Shown piece by piece: positions 25,570-33,458 of a stretch of DNA of 64,000 nucleotides. Source of the stretch: Parvularcula sp038749595 (lineage in GTDB: Bacteria; Pseudomonadota; Alphaproteobacteria; Caulobacterales; Parvularculaceae); contig JBCDHW010000004.1 of NCBI GenBank assembly GCA_038749595.1, positions 186,001-250,000 of the forward strand. Reading direction: 5' to 3'. Each line of letters starts with the position of its first letter. Positions within the stretch are counted from its first letter, which is position 1. The translations under genes were made by a program, and so were the position numbers. The notes under the pieces were generated by a model. The model searched no databases. It saw nothing but the letters and a program-made list of their open reading frames with translations, and was not told the origin of the DNA.

Positions 25570-26289
25570 TCAGAGTCGTCCAGCGCGTAAGCTCGCGATC
25601 ACCGATAAAGGCTTCGCGAGGCTGTGGTTTCCAAACAGGAACGCCCGGGCGGCCAGGGCGTGGGCGCGGCCCGCCGATTGCTCAGCGAAGGCGAGGAAGC
25701 CGTCCACGCTGCGCCCCCCATCGACGAACGCGCGGTAGAGGTCGCTCGGCGAGCATCCCGCCGAAGCGGCGACGGCCAGCACGAGGATCGCGCCGCATCC
25801 ATAAACCGCCTCAACGGAGCTGTTGCTGATCAGCGGTCCGGAGGCGAGCGCGGCAGCGCAAGCGCGCTCACGCTCAAGGAGCAACGAACGCCCTTCGGCG
25901 CCGCACGGCGCACCGCACGAGGTCAGCGTCGCAATCGCAATGGCCTCCGCGATCCCTTCGTGGAAAAGCCGATCCTCCGTCGGCGGACCCAGCTGGCGCT
26001 GCCAGACATGGGCGAGCTCATGGGTCAGGTTGCGGATCACATCGCGCCGCGCGGCCGGCGTCTCCGCCGCCCAGCTGCCTTCATAGCGCAGCCGCACCTG
26101 CGTATCGCCCGCATCGGCATCGATCACCCGCACGCCCTCCGGCGCCGCGGAGGGATCAAACGACACCTCAAGAAATGGCACGCGGCTGAGCTCCATGGCC
26201 CCAGCGATCACCGGAGCCTGCTCCTCAAGCAGTGCCGTGAGCCAATCCGGAGCAGGCGCGGCATTGGCCCTTGCAATGAGCGCGAGCAT
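25570..26289 (-). CDS. Predicted exported gluzincin-type metallopeptidase
   Basis: A 239-residue protein with a short signal-like N-terminus (LALIARANAAPAP). It contains HELAHVWQ at about residues 90–97, a zinc-binding HExxH, followed 17 residues later by HEGIAEA with Glu111/Glu115 as the expected third ligand. This is the spacing of gluzincins such as the M1 family. The C-terminal half has four Cys residues that could pair in the periplasm. It is too short for an M1 aminopeptidase, so it is a minimal or diverged member with unknown substrate. The ATG at 26289 is only 16 bases from the divergent ruvX start; a GTG at 26295 would lengthen the signal peptide. Confidence 0.65.
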   Translation of the reverse strand: MLALIARANAAPAPDWLTALLEEQAPVIAGAMELSRVPFLEVSFDPSAAPEGVRVIDADAGDTQVRLRYEGSWAAETPAARRDVIRNLTHELAHVWQRQLGPPTEDRLFHEGIAEAIAIATLTSCGAPCGAEGRSLLLERERACAAALASGPLISNSSVEAVYGCGAILVLAVAASAGCSPSDLYRAFVDGGRSVDGFLAFAEQSAGRAHALAARAFLFGNHSLAKPLSVIASLRAGRL

Positions 26290-26305
26290 GGCCACAAGAG
26301 CGGCG

Positions 26306-26776
26306 ATGATAGTGGATTTGGCCCAGCTCCTCGACCATCCAGGCCCGCTCTTGGGGCTCGATGTTGGCGTGAAAACCATTGGCGTCGCTCTCTCCGATCC
26401 CGGCCGGAGCTTGGCGACACCGCTTGAGACGATCAAGCGCACGAAATTCACCCAGGACGCCAACGTGCTCCTCGAACAGGTCAGCACCCGCCAGGTTGGG
26501 GCCATCGTCATTGGCCTTCCGCGTAATATGGACGGCACCCTGGGTCCGAAAGCGCAGTCGGTGAAAACCTTCGCCAAAAACTTGGCCAAGCAAACGGATC
26601 TTCCCCTCGCATTCTGGGACGAGCGGCTCTCAACGGCTGCTGCAGAACGCTCCCTCATCGGCCTTGACGTCTCCCGCGCAAAACGTGCAGCGGTGATCGA
26701 CAGCCACGCCGCCGCGTTCATTTTGGACGGCGCGCTCGACCGGCTGAAGCGAATGGGAGAAGAGCGCAGCGCATGA
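26306..26776 (+). CDS. ruvX: Holliday-junction resolvase-like / rRNA-processing nuclease RuvX (YqgF)
   Basis: A 156-residue RNase H-fold protein of the RuvX/YqgF family, implicated in pre-16S rRNA 5' processing. The N-terminal LLGLDVGVKTIGVALSDPG carries the first metal-binding Asp, GAIVIGLPRNMDG is the second block, and FWDERLSTAAAERSL supplies another acidic residue. The C-terminal IDSHAAAFILDGALDR supplies the last Asp. The start could be ATG 26306 or GTG 26312. The stop overlaps pyrB by four bases, giving the ruvX–pyrB–plsY operon. Confidence 0.9.
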   Translation: MIVDLAQLLDHPGPLLGLDVGVKTIGVALSDPGRSLATPLETIKRTKFTQDANVLLEQVSTRQVGAIVIGLPRNMDGTLGPKAQSVKTFAKNLAKQTDLPLAFWDERLSTAAAERSLIGLDVSRAKRAAVIDSHAAAFILDGALDRLKRMGEERSA

Positions 26777-27711
26777 AGCACCTCACGGACATCACCGCGC
26801 TCCAAGACGACGAGATCCGCCAGCTTCTCGCCGAAGCGCTCCGCTACCAGCGGGCCATCGAGGCGCGCGACGATCTCAAAGCGCCCCTCGCCGGGATGAT
26901 CCAGTTTAACCTGTTCTACGAGAACTCCACCCGCACCAGCCTCTCTTTCGAAGTGGCGGGCAAGCGGCTTGGCGCGCATGTCATGGCGGTTCCTGTGGCG
27001 GCGTCATCGGTCCACAAGGGCGAGACCCTTCGCGACACCGTCCTCACCCTCTCCGCCCAAGGCGCGGATCTGCTCGTTCTGCGCGCCTCCGAGGCAGGCA
27101 CCATTGACGCGAGCCGCACCGCCCTGGCCGATGCTGGCCTCCAGACGGCGATTATCAACGGCGGCGAAGGCGCGTTTGGCCACCCGACTCAAGCGCTGCT
27201 CGATGCAGCGACCTTGCTGCGGGCCTTCCGCCGCGATGCTGATGAGGGGCTGGAGCGCCTCAAAATCGCGATCGTCGGCGATCTGGTACACAGCCGCGTG
27301 GCCTCGTCGTGTACCCCGCTTTTCGCCAGCCTTGGCGCCGAGGTGCGTCTGTGCGGCCCCCGCCACCTGCTGCCCCACCGCGCCCCACAAGGCGCAGCCT
27401 TCATCACTTCAAGCCGCGACGAAGCTTTAGACGGAGCTGACGTCGTGATGGCGCTGCGCATCCAAAAAGAGCGCTTCGACGAAGACACGTCGATCGACAT
27501 GGACACCTACCGCCGGGATTACGGGATCACGATGGAAGCCCTCACCTTCGCCCAGCCAGGGGCCTTCGTCATGCATCCAGGGCCCATGAACCGCGGCATC
27601 GAAATTGATAGCGACGTCGCCGATGACCGTTCCCGATCGCTCATCCTCGACCAAGTGGCGATGGGCGTTCCGGCGCGAATGGCCGTGCTGCGCTACGCTG
27701 CGGGGCGTTGA
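26773..27711 (+). CDS. pyrB: Aspartate carbamoyltransferase catalytic subunit PyrB
   Basis: PyrB condenses carbamoyl phosphate with aspartate, the committed step of pyrimidine synthesis. The 312-residue protein has the carbamoyl-phosphate motif FYENSTRTSLSFE and KGETLRDT. The aspartate-side block reads NGGEGAFGHPTQALLD, where NAGDG is usual. IVGDLVHSRVASS follows, and the C-terminal MHPGPMNRGIEI is intact. It begins within the end of ruvX and its stop shares a base with the plsY start. pyrC, commonly next to pyrB in alphaproteobacteria, is not between pyrB and plsY here. Confidence 0.96.
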   Translation: MKHLTDITALQDDEIRQLLAEALRYQRAIEARDDLKAPLAGMIQFNLFYENSTRTSLSFEVAGKRLGAHVMAVPVAASSVHKGETLRDTVLTLSAQGADLLVLRASEAGTIDASRTALADAGLQTAIINGGEGAFGHPTQALLDAATLLRAFRRDADEGLERLKIAIVGDLVHSRVASSCTPLFASLGAEVRLCGPRHLLPHRAPQGAAFITSSRDEALDGADVVMALRIQKERFDEDTSIDMDTYRRDYGITMEALTFAQPGAFVMHPGPMNRGIEIDSDVADDRSRSLILDQVAMGVPARMAVLRYAAGR

Positions 27712-28304
27712 TGCTCGCCCTGGGATTGGCCGTCTTCGCTTACCTTTTAGGCTCTGTGCCGTTCGGGTTGGTGCTGACCCGCGCCGCGGGCCTCGGCGAT
27801 ATCCGCGCGATCGGTTCCGGCAATATCGGCGCCACCAATGTTTTGAGGACCGGCCGCAAAGATCTGGCCCTCGCCACATTGCTCCTGGATACCGGCAAAG
27901 CCGCCATCGCCGCGATCGTTGCAGGGGTCCTATCCGGCGGCGATGACCGGCTGATCGCGATGGCGGGCGCCCTGGCGTTCCTCGGCCACTGCTTCCCGGT
28001 TTTCCTAGGCTTCAAAGGCGGAAAAGGCGTCGCAACCTATTTCGGAACCCTGATCGCGTTCTGGTGGGGCGGCTTCGTCATCGCAGCGCTCGCTTGGCTC
28101 ATCACAGCAGCTGTCACGCGCTATTCATCGCTCTCGGCCTTGGTCGCCGCAGTGCTCACGCCAGCCGGTTTCTTTCTTACTGGGAAATTCACCCTATTTC
28201 TCGGCGTGGTGTTCATGAGCGCGCTGATTTTCGTGCGCCACCGCGCCAACATTTCTCGCCTTGCTCAAGGCGAGGAACCTAAAATTGGCTCAAAATCGCG
28301 CTAA
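27711..28304 (+). CDS. plsY: Glycerol-3-phosphate acyltransferase PlsY
   Basis: PlsY is an inner-membrane enzyme that transfers an acyl group from acyl-phosphate to glycerol-3-phosphate, starting phospholipid synthesis. The 197-residue protein has about five hydrophobic segments and the three cytoplasmic motifs: AIGSGNIGATNVLRTG, GHCFPVFLGFKGGKGVAT, and a C-terminal RHRANISRLAQGEEPKIG. The ATG at 27711 overlaps the pyrB stop (TGATG). It is the last gene of the ruvX–pyrB–plsY unit; glnA follows after about 110 bases. Confidence 0.95.
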   Translation: MLALGLAVFAYLLGSVPFGLVLTRAAGLGDIRAIGSGNIGATNVLRTGRKDLALATLLLDTGKAAIAAIVAGVLSGGDDRLIAMAGALAFLGHCFPVFLGFKGGKGVATYFGTLIAFWWGGFVIAALAWLITAAVTRYSSLSALVAAVLTPAGFFLTGKFTLFLGVVFMSALIFVRHRANISRLAQGEEPKIGSKSR

Positions 28305-28414
28305 ACTTGCGCTTTTGGGCAAAACCAATCGCGTAGTAGGCGCTTGCGTTCCGTATCGTCCTTCCTTTATGCGCAGTGCAGCAAATTAACCAAGATGCAG
28401 GGAGCCTGAACGGC

Positions 28415-29821
28415 ATGAGTGTTGAGAACGTCCTCAAGATGATCCGCGACGAAAACGTCGAGTTCGTCGACCTCCGCTTCACCGACCCGAAGGGCAAGTG
28501 GCAGCACGTCACCTTCGACAAAGACATGGTCGATGCCGACTTCTTTCGAGATGGCTCGATGTTCGACGGCTCCTCGATCGCAGGCTGGAAGGCGATCAAC
28601 GAGAGCGACATGGTCCTGATGCCAGACGTCGACACGGTGCTCCTCGATCCGTTCTTCGAGGCCAAGACCCTGTCGATCACCTGCGATATCCTCGAGCCTT
28701 CGACGATGAAGCCCTACAACCGCGACCCGCGGACCACGGCGAAGGCGGCTGAGGCTTATCTCAAATCCACCGGTATCGGCGACACGGCGTTCTTTGGTCC
28801 GGAGGCGGAATTCTTCGTCTTTGACGACGTGCGGATCTCCACCTCGCAGAACAATATCGGCTTTCGCATCGACAGCGGCGAAGGTCCCTACAACCTCGAC
28901 ACTGCGATCGACGGCGGCAACCTTGGTCACCGTCCGCGGGAAAAAGGCGGCTACTTCCCGGTCCCGCCGGTCGACAGCGAGCAAGACATGCGCTCGGAGA
29001 TGCTCCGCTACATGCGCGAGATGGGCATCAAGCCCGAGAAGCATCACCACGAAGTCGCGCCGTCCCAGCACGAGCTCGGCATGAAGTTCAGCACACTGAC
29101 GGCCATGGCCGACCAAATGCAGATCTACAAATATGTGGTCCAGCAGGTCGCCCACAGCTTCGGCAAAACCGCCACTTTCATGCCCAAACCGGTCTACCAG
29201 GACAACGGCTCCGGCATGCACGTGCACCAATCCATCTGGAACGACGGCGCCCCCGCCTTCGCGGGCGATGAATATGCCGGCCTCAGCGAGACGTGCCTCT
29301 TCTACATTGGCGGCATCATCAAGCACGCCAAGGCGATCAACGCGTTTGCGAACTCGTCAACCAACAGCTACAAGCGTTTGGTGCCGGGGTTTGAAGCGCC
29401 GGTCCTTCTTGCTTACTCGGCACGGAACCGCTCAGCATCGATCCGTGTACCGTGGGTCAGCTCGCCCAAAGCCAAGCGCATCGAAACGCGCTTCCCCGAC
29501 GCTGCGGGCAACCCCTACTACACCTTCTCAGCGCTGCTGATGGCAGGCCTCGACGGCATCGCCAATAAAATTCACCCCGGCGATGCTCTCGATCAGGACC
29601 TCTACGCGATGAGCGACGAGGAACAGCAGGACATCCCCACCGTCAGCCGTTCGCTGCAGCAAGCCCTCGACAGCCTCGACGTCGACCGTGCTTTCCTGAC
29701 CAAGGGCGACGTCTTCAACAACGACCAGATTGACGCCTATATCGAGCTCAAAAACGAGGAAGTGCAGCGCTACAACTCGACCCCGCACCCGGTCGAGTTC
29801 GACATGTACTATTCCTGCTAA
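28415..29821 (+). CDS. glnA: Glutamine synthetase type I
   Basis: GlnA makes glutamine from glutamate, ammonia and ATP in the cytoplasm as a dodecamer. The 468-residue protein has the metal-binding GPEAEFFVF and NGSGMHVHQS blocks, the NRSASIRVP arginine motif and MFDGSSIAGW in the beta-grasp domain. Tyr397 in DQDLYAMSDEE matches the adenylylation site used by GlnE to turn the enzyme off. The ATG at 28415 with GGAGCC upstream is preferred over upstream in-frame codons. No PII gene (glnB) precedes it, unlike the common alphaproteobacterial glnB–glnA pair. I could not identify a convincing sigma-54 promoter. Confidence 0.97.
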   Translation: MSVENVLKMIRDENVEFVDLRFTDPKGKWQHVTFDKDMVDADFFRDGSMFDGSSIAGWKAINESDMVLMPDVDTVLLDPFFEAKTLSITCDILEPSTMKPYNRDPRTTAKAAEAYLKSTGIGDTAFFGPEAEFFVFDDVRISTSQNNIGFRIDSGEGPYNLDTAIDGGNLGHRPREKGGYFPVPPVDSEQDMRSEMLRYMREMGIKPEKHHHEVAPSQHELGMKFSTLTAMADQMQIYKYVVQQVAHSFGKTATFMPKPVYQDNGSGMHVHQSIWNDGAPAFAGDEYAGLSETCLFYIGGIIKHAKAINAFANSSTNSYKRLVPGFEAPVLLAYSARNRSASIRVPWVSSPKAKRIETRFPDAAGNPYYTFSALLMAGLDGIANKIHPGDALDQDLYAMSDEEQQDIPTVSRSLQQALDSLDVDRAFLTKGDVFNNDQIDAYIELKNEEVQRYNSTPHPVEFDMYYSC

Positions 29822-29841
29822 GTCCGTTTGAAACCAGCAGG

Positions 29842-31212
29842 TTAGGCCGCTTCGTCGGTGATCCGATTGCGGCCGTTCTGCTTCGACTTATAAAGCGCCT
29901 CGTCCGCCCGCTTGAGCAGTGTGGCGAGGCTGTCGTTCTGGCTCAGGACCGAACATCCAATCGACACCGTGACCGGGACTTCCGTCCCATTTGCCAGCTT
30001 CGCAGGCGTCTCGGAAACTGCCTTCAGCACCCGCTCGGCAATCTCATGGGCCGACTCGCGCGGTGTTCGCGGCATCAGAACCGCAAACTCTTCACCGCCG
30101 GTGCGGCAAGCAAGATCCGATCCGCGTACGGAGGTTGTCAGGCGACCAGCAATCTCCCGCAACACAACATCGCCCGCATCATGGCCCAGCGTGTCGTTGA
30201 CGTTCTTAAAGTGGTCGATATCCACCATCAGACACGCCATCGGCTGCTTGTCGCGGAAAGCGTCGTCGATCAGCCGGCTTCCCTGATTCCCCAGGAACCG
30301 CCGGTTATAAAGACCGGTCAGCTGATCCATGATCGCCATTTCCATCGTCTGGTTGAGGCTCTCACGGAGATGCTCGATATACCGCATACGGCGCAATTGC
30401 GTCCGCACCCGCGCGGCGAGTTCCTCACTGTCGATGGGCGACAGAACATAGTCAGAGACGCCCAAATCAAGCGCCCGGACCACGTGCCGGGTCTCATCCG
30501 CACTGGCAATGGCCAGAAGCGGCGCCAAACGCGTCATGTCAAACGCGCGAATGGCCGAGCACAGCCGCAGCGGATCATAGCTCTCAAGACCGAGGTCGAG
30601 CAGCACCAAATCCGGCTCGCCGCGCCGGATCGCATCAAGCGCCGCGCGCGCATCGTTCTCATAAACGATCGACAGGTTTTTTGGCAGATACGATGAACCC
30701 TGATCAAGTTCGGCGATGTTGTCTTTGTCGGTCACCACCAAAACAATCGAATGACTCTCGTCAAACTTCGAAAGATCAGCCTGGGTTACAACCCCCATGC
30801 GCTCGCCTGCCTGGTGACGATGGCGCAGCTCGTCGGTCATCTGCTTGAAGCGCGTTAAACTCCGTACACGGCTGAACAGTGCAATATCGTGCACCGGCTT
30901 GGTGATAAAGTCGTCAGCACCCGCATTCAGTCCCGCTACCCGGTCCGCCTGCTGATCAAGCGCGGTGACCATGACCACAGGGATGTGCCACGTCTTCTCT
31001 GATTGCTTTAGGTGCTCGCAGGTCTGGAACCCGTCCATCCCCGGCATCATCACGTCGAGCAACACGATATCGGGCTGCTGGCTCTCCGCAATCTCAATCG
31101 CTTCTTGGCCGGACAGGGCCGTCACCACCTCAAAGTATTCCGCCCGCAGCTTCGCTTCGAGCAGTTTGACGTTCGGCTCTAGATCATCGACCACCAAAAC
31201 CCGAGCTGTCAT
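29842..31212 (-). CDS. pleD: Response regulator diguanylate cyclase PleD
   Basis: PleD makes cyclic di-GMP in response to phosphorylation and governs the swarmer-to-stalked-type transition in Caulobacter relatives. The 456-residue protein has an N-terminal receiver domain with phospho-acceptor Asp in DIVLLDVMMPGMDG. A second, degenerate receiver occupies about residues 155–275. A GGDEF domain follows with the active site GGEEF at about 372–376. The product-inhibition I-site RxxD (RGSD) lies five residues before GGEEF, so allosteric feedback should be intact. It follows divK by 37 bases, the conserved divK–pleD operon. Confidence 0.95.
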   Translation of the reverse strand: MTARVLVVDDLEPNVKLLEAKLRAEYFEVVTALSGQEAIEIAESQQPDIVLLDVMMPGMDGFQTCEHLKQSEKTWHIPVVMVTALDQQADRVAGLNAGADDFITKPVHDIALFSRVRSLTRFKQMTDELRHRHQAGERMGVVTQADLSKFDESHSIVLVVTDKDNIAELDQGSSYLPKNLSIVYENDARAALDAIRRGEPDLVLLDLGLESYDPLRLCSAIRAFDMTRLAPLLAIASADETRHVVRALDLGVSDYVLSPIDSEELAARVRTQLRRMRYIEHLRESLNQTMEMAIMDQLTGLYNRRFLGNQGSRLIDDAFRDKQPMACLMVDIDHFKNVNDTLGHDAGDVVLREIAGRLTTSVRGSDLACRTGGEEFAVLMPRTPRESAHEIAERVLKAVSETPAKLANGTEVPVTVSIGCSVLSQNDSLATLLKRADEALYKSKQNGRNRITDEAA

Positions 31213-31249
31213 CGGCGTACCTCTGAGACCACCTGTCCGTCGCGAAGCC

Positions 31250-31624
31250 TTACGCCAAAACCCTTTTCACTTTCTCAAGGAAAGCCGTGACGCTAATGGG
31301 TTTTGCGAGATAATCGTCACAGCCAGCGGCCCGGATGCGCTCTTCGTCGTCTTTCATTGCAAACGCCGTCACCGCGATGATCGGAATGTCGCGCAACTCA
31401 GGTTCCGCCTTGATCTCCCTGGTGACCTCAAGTCCTGATTTTTCAGGCAGTTGGATGTCCATCAAGATAAGGTCCGGCCGATGATCGCGGGCCAAACGAA
31501 ACGCCTCGTTGCCGTCACCGGTTTGCAAAATACCATAGCCCTGGACCTCCAGGAGGTCGTGAAAGAGCTTCATATTCAGCTCGTTGTCCTCAACGACGAG
31601 GATAGTCTTGGCGGCGGTCATCAT
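31250..31624 (-). CDS. divK: Single-domain response regulator DivK
   Basis: DivK is a stand-alone receiver that controls polarity and division kinases (PleC, DivJ, DivL) and hence CtrA. The 124-residue protein has the acidic pocket ILVVEDNELNMKLFHDLLE, the phospho-acceptor Asp56 in LILMDIQLPEKSG, the conserved Thr in AVTAFAMKDDE and the Lys in YLAKPISV. There is no output domain. Two adjacent ATG codons (31624 and 31621) could start it. It is the first gene of the divK–pleD operon and is divergent from dinB. Confidence 0.94.
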   Translation of the reverse strand: MMTAAKTILVVEDNELNMKLFHDLLEVQGYGILQTGDGNEAFRLARDHRPDLILMDIQLPEKSGLEVTREIKAEPELRDIPIIAVTAFAMKDDEERIRAAGCDDYLAKPISVTAFLEKVKRVLA

Positions 31625-31716
31625 GGCCTTTGTCCATCTTTCCCAGCGCTGCTCAACCGAAACGCACAGCGCCTTCGGTTGGTTTGCGGGACAGCTGTTA
31701 ACCCTCCGTTGATGCT

Positions 31717-33000
31717 GTGACGAGCGCGCCAGAACCCAGGCTCTGCCTTGGCTGCGGCACAGCCGTTCCTGACCAAGCCACGCCGCATTGCATAGGATTC
31801 GGGTATCTCGCGCACCCGGAGCTCGAATCACTCGGGATCGCCCACGTCGACTGCGATGCGTTTTTCGCCGGCGTCGAGAAGCGCGACCGCCCCGAGCTGC
31901 GCCACGTCCCCGTCGCTGTCGGCGGCGGTGACCGCGGTGTCGTCGCAGCCGCCTGCTACATCGCGCGCAGCTTCGGCGTTCGCTCCGCCATGCCCTCGTT
32001 CAAAGCGAAGCAGCTTTGCCCCGACCTCGTGTTCGTCAAATCGAACTTCGCCGCCTACCGCGAGGCGTCCCAGCACGTCCGCGCGATGATGGATGACCTC
32101 ACGCCCCTCGTCCAACAGGTGTCCATTGACGAGGCGTATCTCGATCTCTCCGGAACCGAGCGGCTCCACGGCCGGTCGGCTGCTGCGTCGTTGATCCGTA
32201 TGCAGCGTAAGATCGAGCGCGAGGTCGGCGTCACCGTCTCGGTGGGTCTCAGCCACAACAAAGCGCTGGCCAAGATGGCGTCCGAGCTCAAAAAACCCCG
32301 CGGCTTCGCGGTCATCGGCAAGGAAGAGACCCTCCGGTTCCTCGCGCCGCTCCCTGTAGACTCGATCCAGGGCGTCGGGAAAAGCCTGGCCGCAAAGCTT
32401 GCACACCACGGCGTCCAGACTATTGGCGACCTGCAAAAGATCAGTATGCGTGACCTCGTGGACCGCTACGGCGAGGCTGGTCTGCGCCTCCACCACCGCG
32501 CCATGGGCCACGACCCCCGCCCCGTGAAAGTCGACCGCGAGACAAAGTCGATTTCCGGTGAAACAACCTTTGCAAAAGACCTCACGTCAGCGGCCGACCT
32601 CGACGATCGTCTCTACGCGATGGCCCAAAAGGTCTCGATCCGCGCGAAAGCCAAAGGCTATGCAGGCCTCGTCATCACGCTCAAACTCAAGACCAAAACA
32701 TTTCGCACACGGACAAGACGAAAGACCCTCGGCATCGCCACCAACCTCGCCGAAGTGATCTTCGAAGTTGGACAATCGCTTCTCCGCGAAGAACTGTCCG
32801 CACACTCCCGAGACGCATACCGGCTAATCGGTATAGGGATCAGTGACCTGGTGTCCGCAGAAGACGTCCACCTCGACCTCGCTTATCCAGAAAAGCACGA
32901 ACGCCTGCGACATAAGGAAGATGCAATTGGGGCCTTGCGCGCGCGCTTCGGAGAGGGTGTCATCGGGACAATGCGCGACCGGAGAATCAAAACCAAGTGA
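31717..33000 (+). CDS. dinB: DNA polymerase IV (Y-family) with N-terminal Cys motif
   Basis: DinB is an error-prone translesion polymerase. The 427-residue protein has IAHVDCDAFFAGVEKRD with the first catalytic Asp, AACYIARSFGVRSAMPS, QVSIDEAYLDLSG with the Asp-Glu pair, and the KMASELKKPRG and GVGKSLAAKLAHHG helix-hairpin-helix region. As in many alphaproteobacterial homologues, the polymerase is preceded by a short Cys-containing extension (CLGCGT…HCIGFG). Here only three Cys remain, so zinc binding may be lost or altered. A GTG at 31717 starts it. Its stop overlaps the RidA-like gene (GTGA). Confidence 0.94.
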   Translation: MTSAPEPRLCLGCGTAVPDQATPHCIGFGYLAHPELESLGIAHVDCDAFFAGVEKRDRPELRHVPVAVGGGDRGVVAAACYIARSFGVRSAMPSFKAKQLCPDLVFVKSNFAAYREASQHVRAMMDDLTPLVQQVSIDEAYLDLSGTERLHGRSAAASLIRMQRKIEREVGVTVSVGLSHNKALAKMASELKKPRGFAVIGKEETLRFLAPLPVDSIQGVGKSLAAKLAHHGVQTIGDLQKISMRDLVDRYGEAGLRLHHRAMGHDPRPVKVDRETKSISGETTFAKDLTSAADLDDRLYAMAQKVSIRAKAKGYAGLVITLKLKTKTFRTRTRRKTLGIATNLAEVIFEVGQSLLREELSAHSRDAYRLIGIGISDLVSAEDVHLDLAYPEKHERLRHKEDAIGALRARFGEGVIGTMRDRRIKTK

Positions 33001-33458
33001 CGACAATCGAAGACAAGCTTGCCAAGCGCGGGTTCACACTGCCCGCCGCCGCTGCACCGCTCGCCAATTATGTGCCGTTTATTCAATCACGTAACCTGGT
33101 TTTCATTTCGGGCCAGCTGCCCATCGAGAACGGTGAGATCCTCACCGGAAGACTGGGCGAAACGATGACCACGGAGCAAGGCCAGCATGCAGCTGCGCTT
33201 TGTGCTGTTGGCATTGTCGCCCAGATCAAGGCCGCCCTCGGCGGCGATTTCGGACGCATCCGGGACCTTGTGAAAATCGAGGGCTTCGTCAATGCCGTTC
33301 CGGAGTTCACGGAGCATCCCGAGGTCGTCAACGGCGCCTCGGACCTCGTCGCTGACCTTTTCTGCGCGCGCGGCAAACATTGCCGTACCGCCGTGGGCGT
33401 CAGCTCCCTACCCCGCGGCGCTGCTGTCGAGGTCGCCGCCATCTTCTCCGTCGATTAG
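32997..33458 (+). CDS. RidA/YjgF-YER057c-UK114 family protein
   Basis: A 153-residue protein of the Rid superfamily, whose well-studied member RidA hydrolyses reactive enamine/imine intermediates. It has the family opening NYVPFIQSRNLVFISGQLPIENGEI, the central QGQHAAALCAVGIVAQIKAAL helix and VKIEGFVNAVPEFTEHPEVV. The C-terminal SLPRGAAVEVAAIFSVD supplies the conserved Arg. The longer form suggests a Rid subfamily other than classical RidA. The GTG start overlaps the dinB stop. The 3' end overlaps lpxB on the other strand by 51 bases. Confidence 0.85.
   Translation: MTTIEDKLAKRGFTLPAAAAPLANYVPFIQSRNLVFISGQLPIENGEILTGRLGETMTTEQGQHAAALCAVGIVAQIKAALGGDFGRIRDLVKIEGFVNAVPEFTEHPEVVNGASDLVADLFCARGKHCRTAVGVSSLPRGAAVEVAAIFSVD

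Noticed and set aside
25570..26979. A 469-residue version of the peptidase
   Set aside because: Its N-terminal half is antisense to ruvX and pyrB; the coding signal begins only near 26289.
28305..28414. A sigma-54 promoter before glnA
   Set aside because: No GG-N10-GC pair with acceptable flanks could be found; the closest match has an 11-base spacing.
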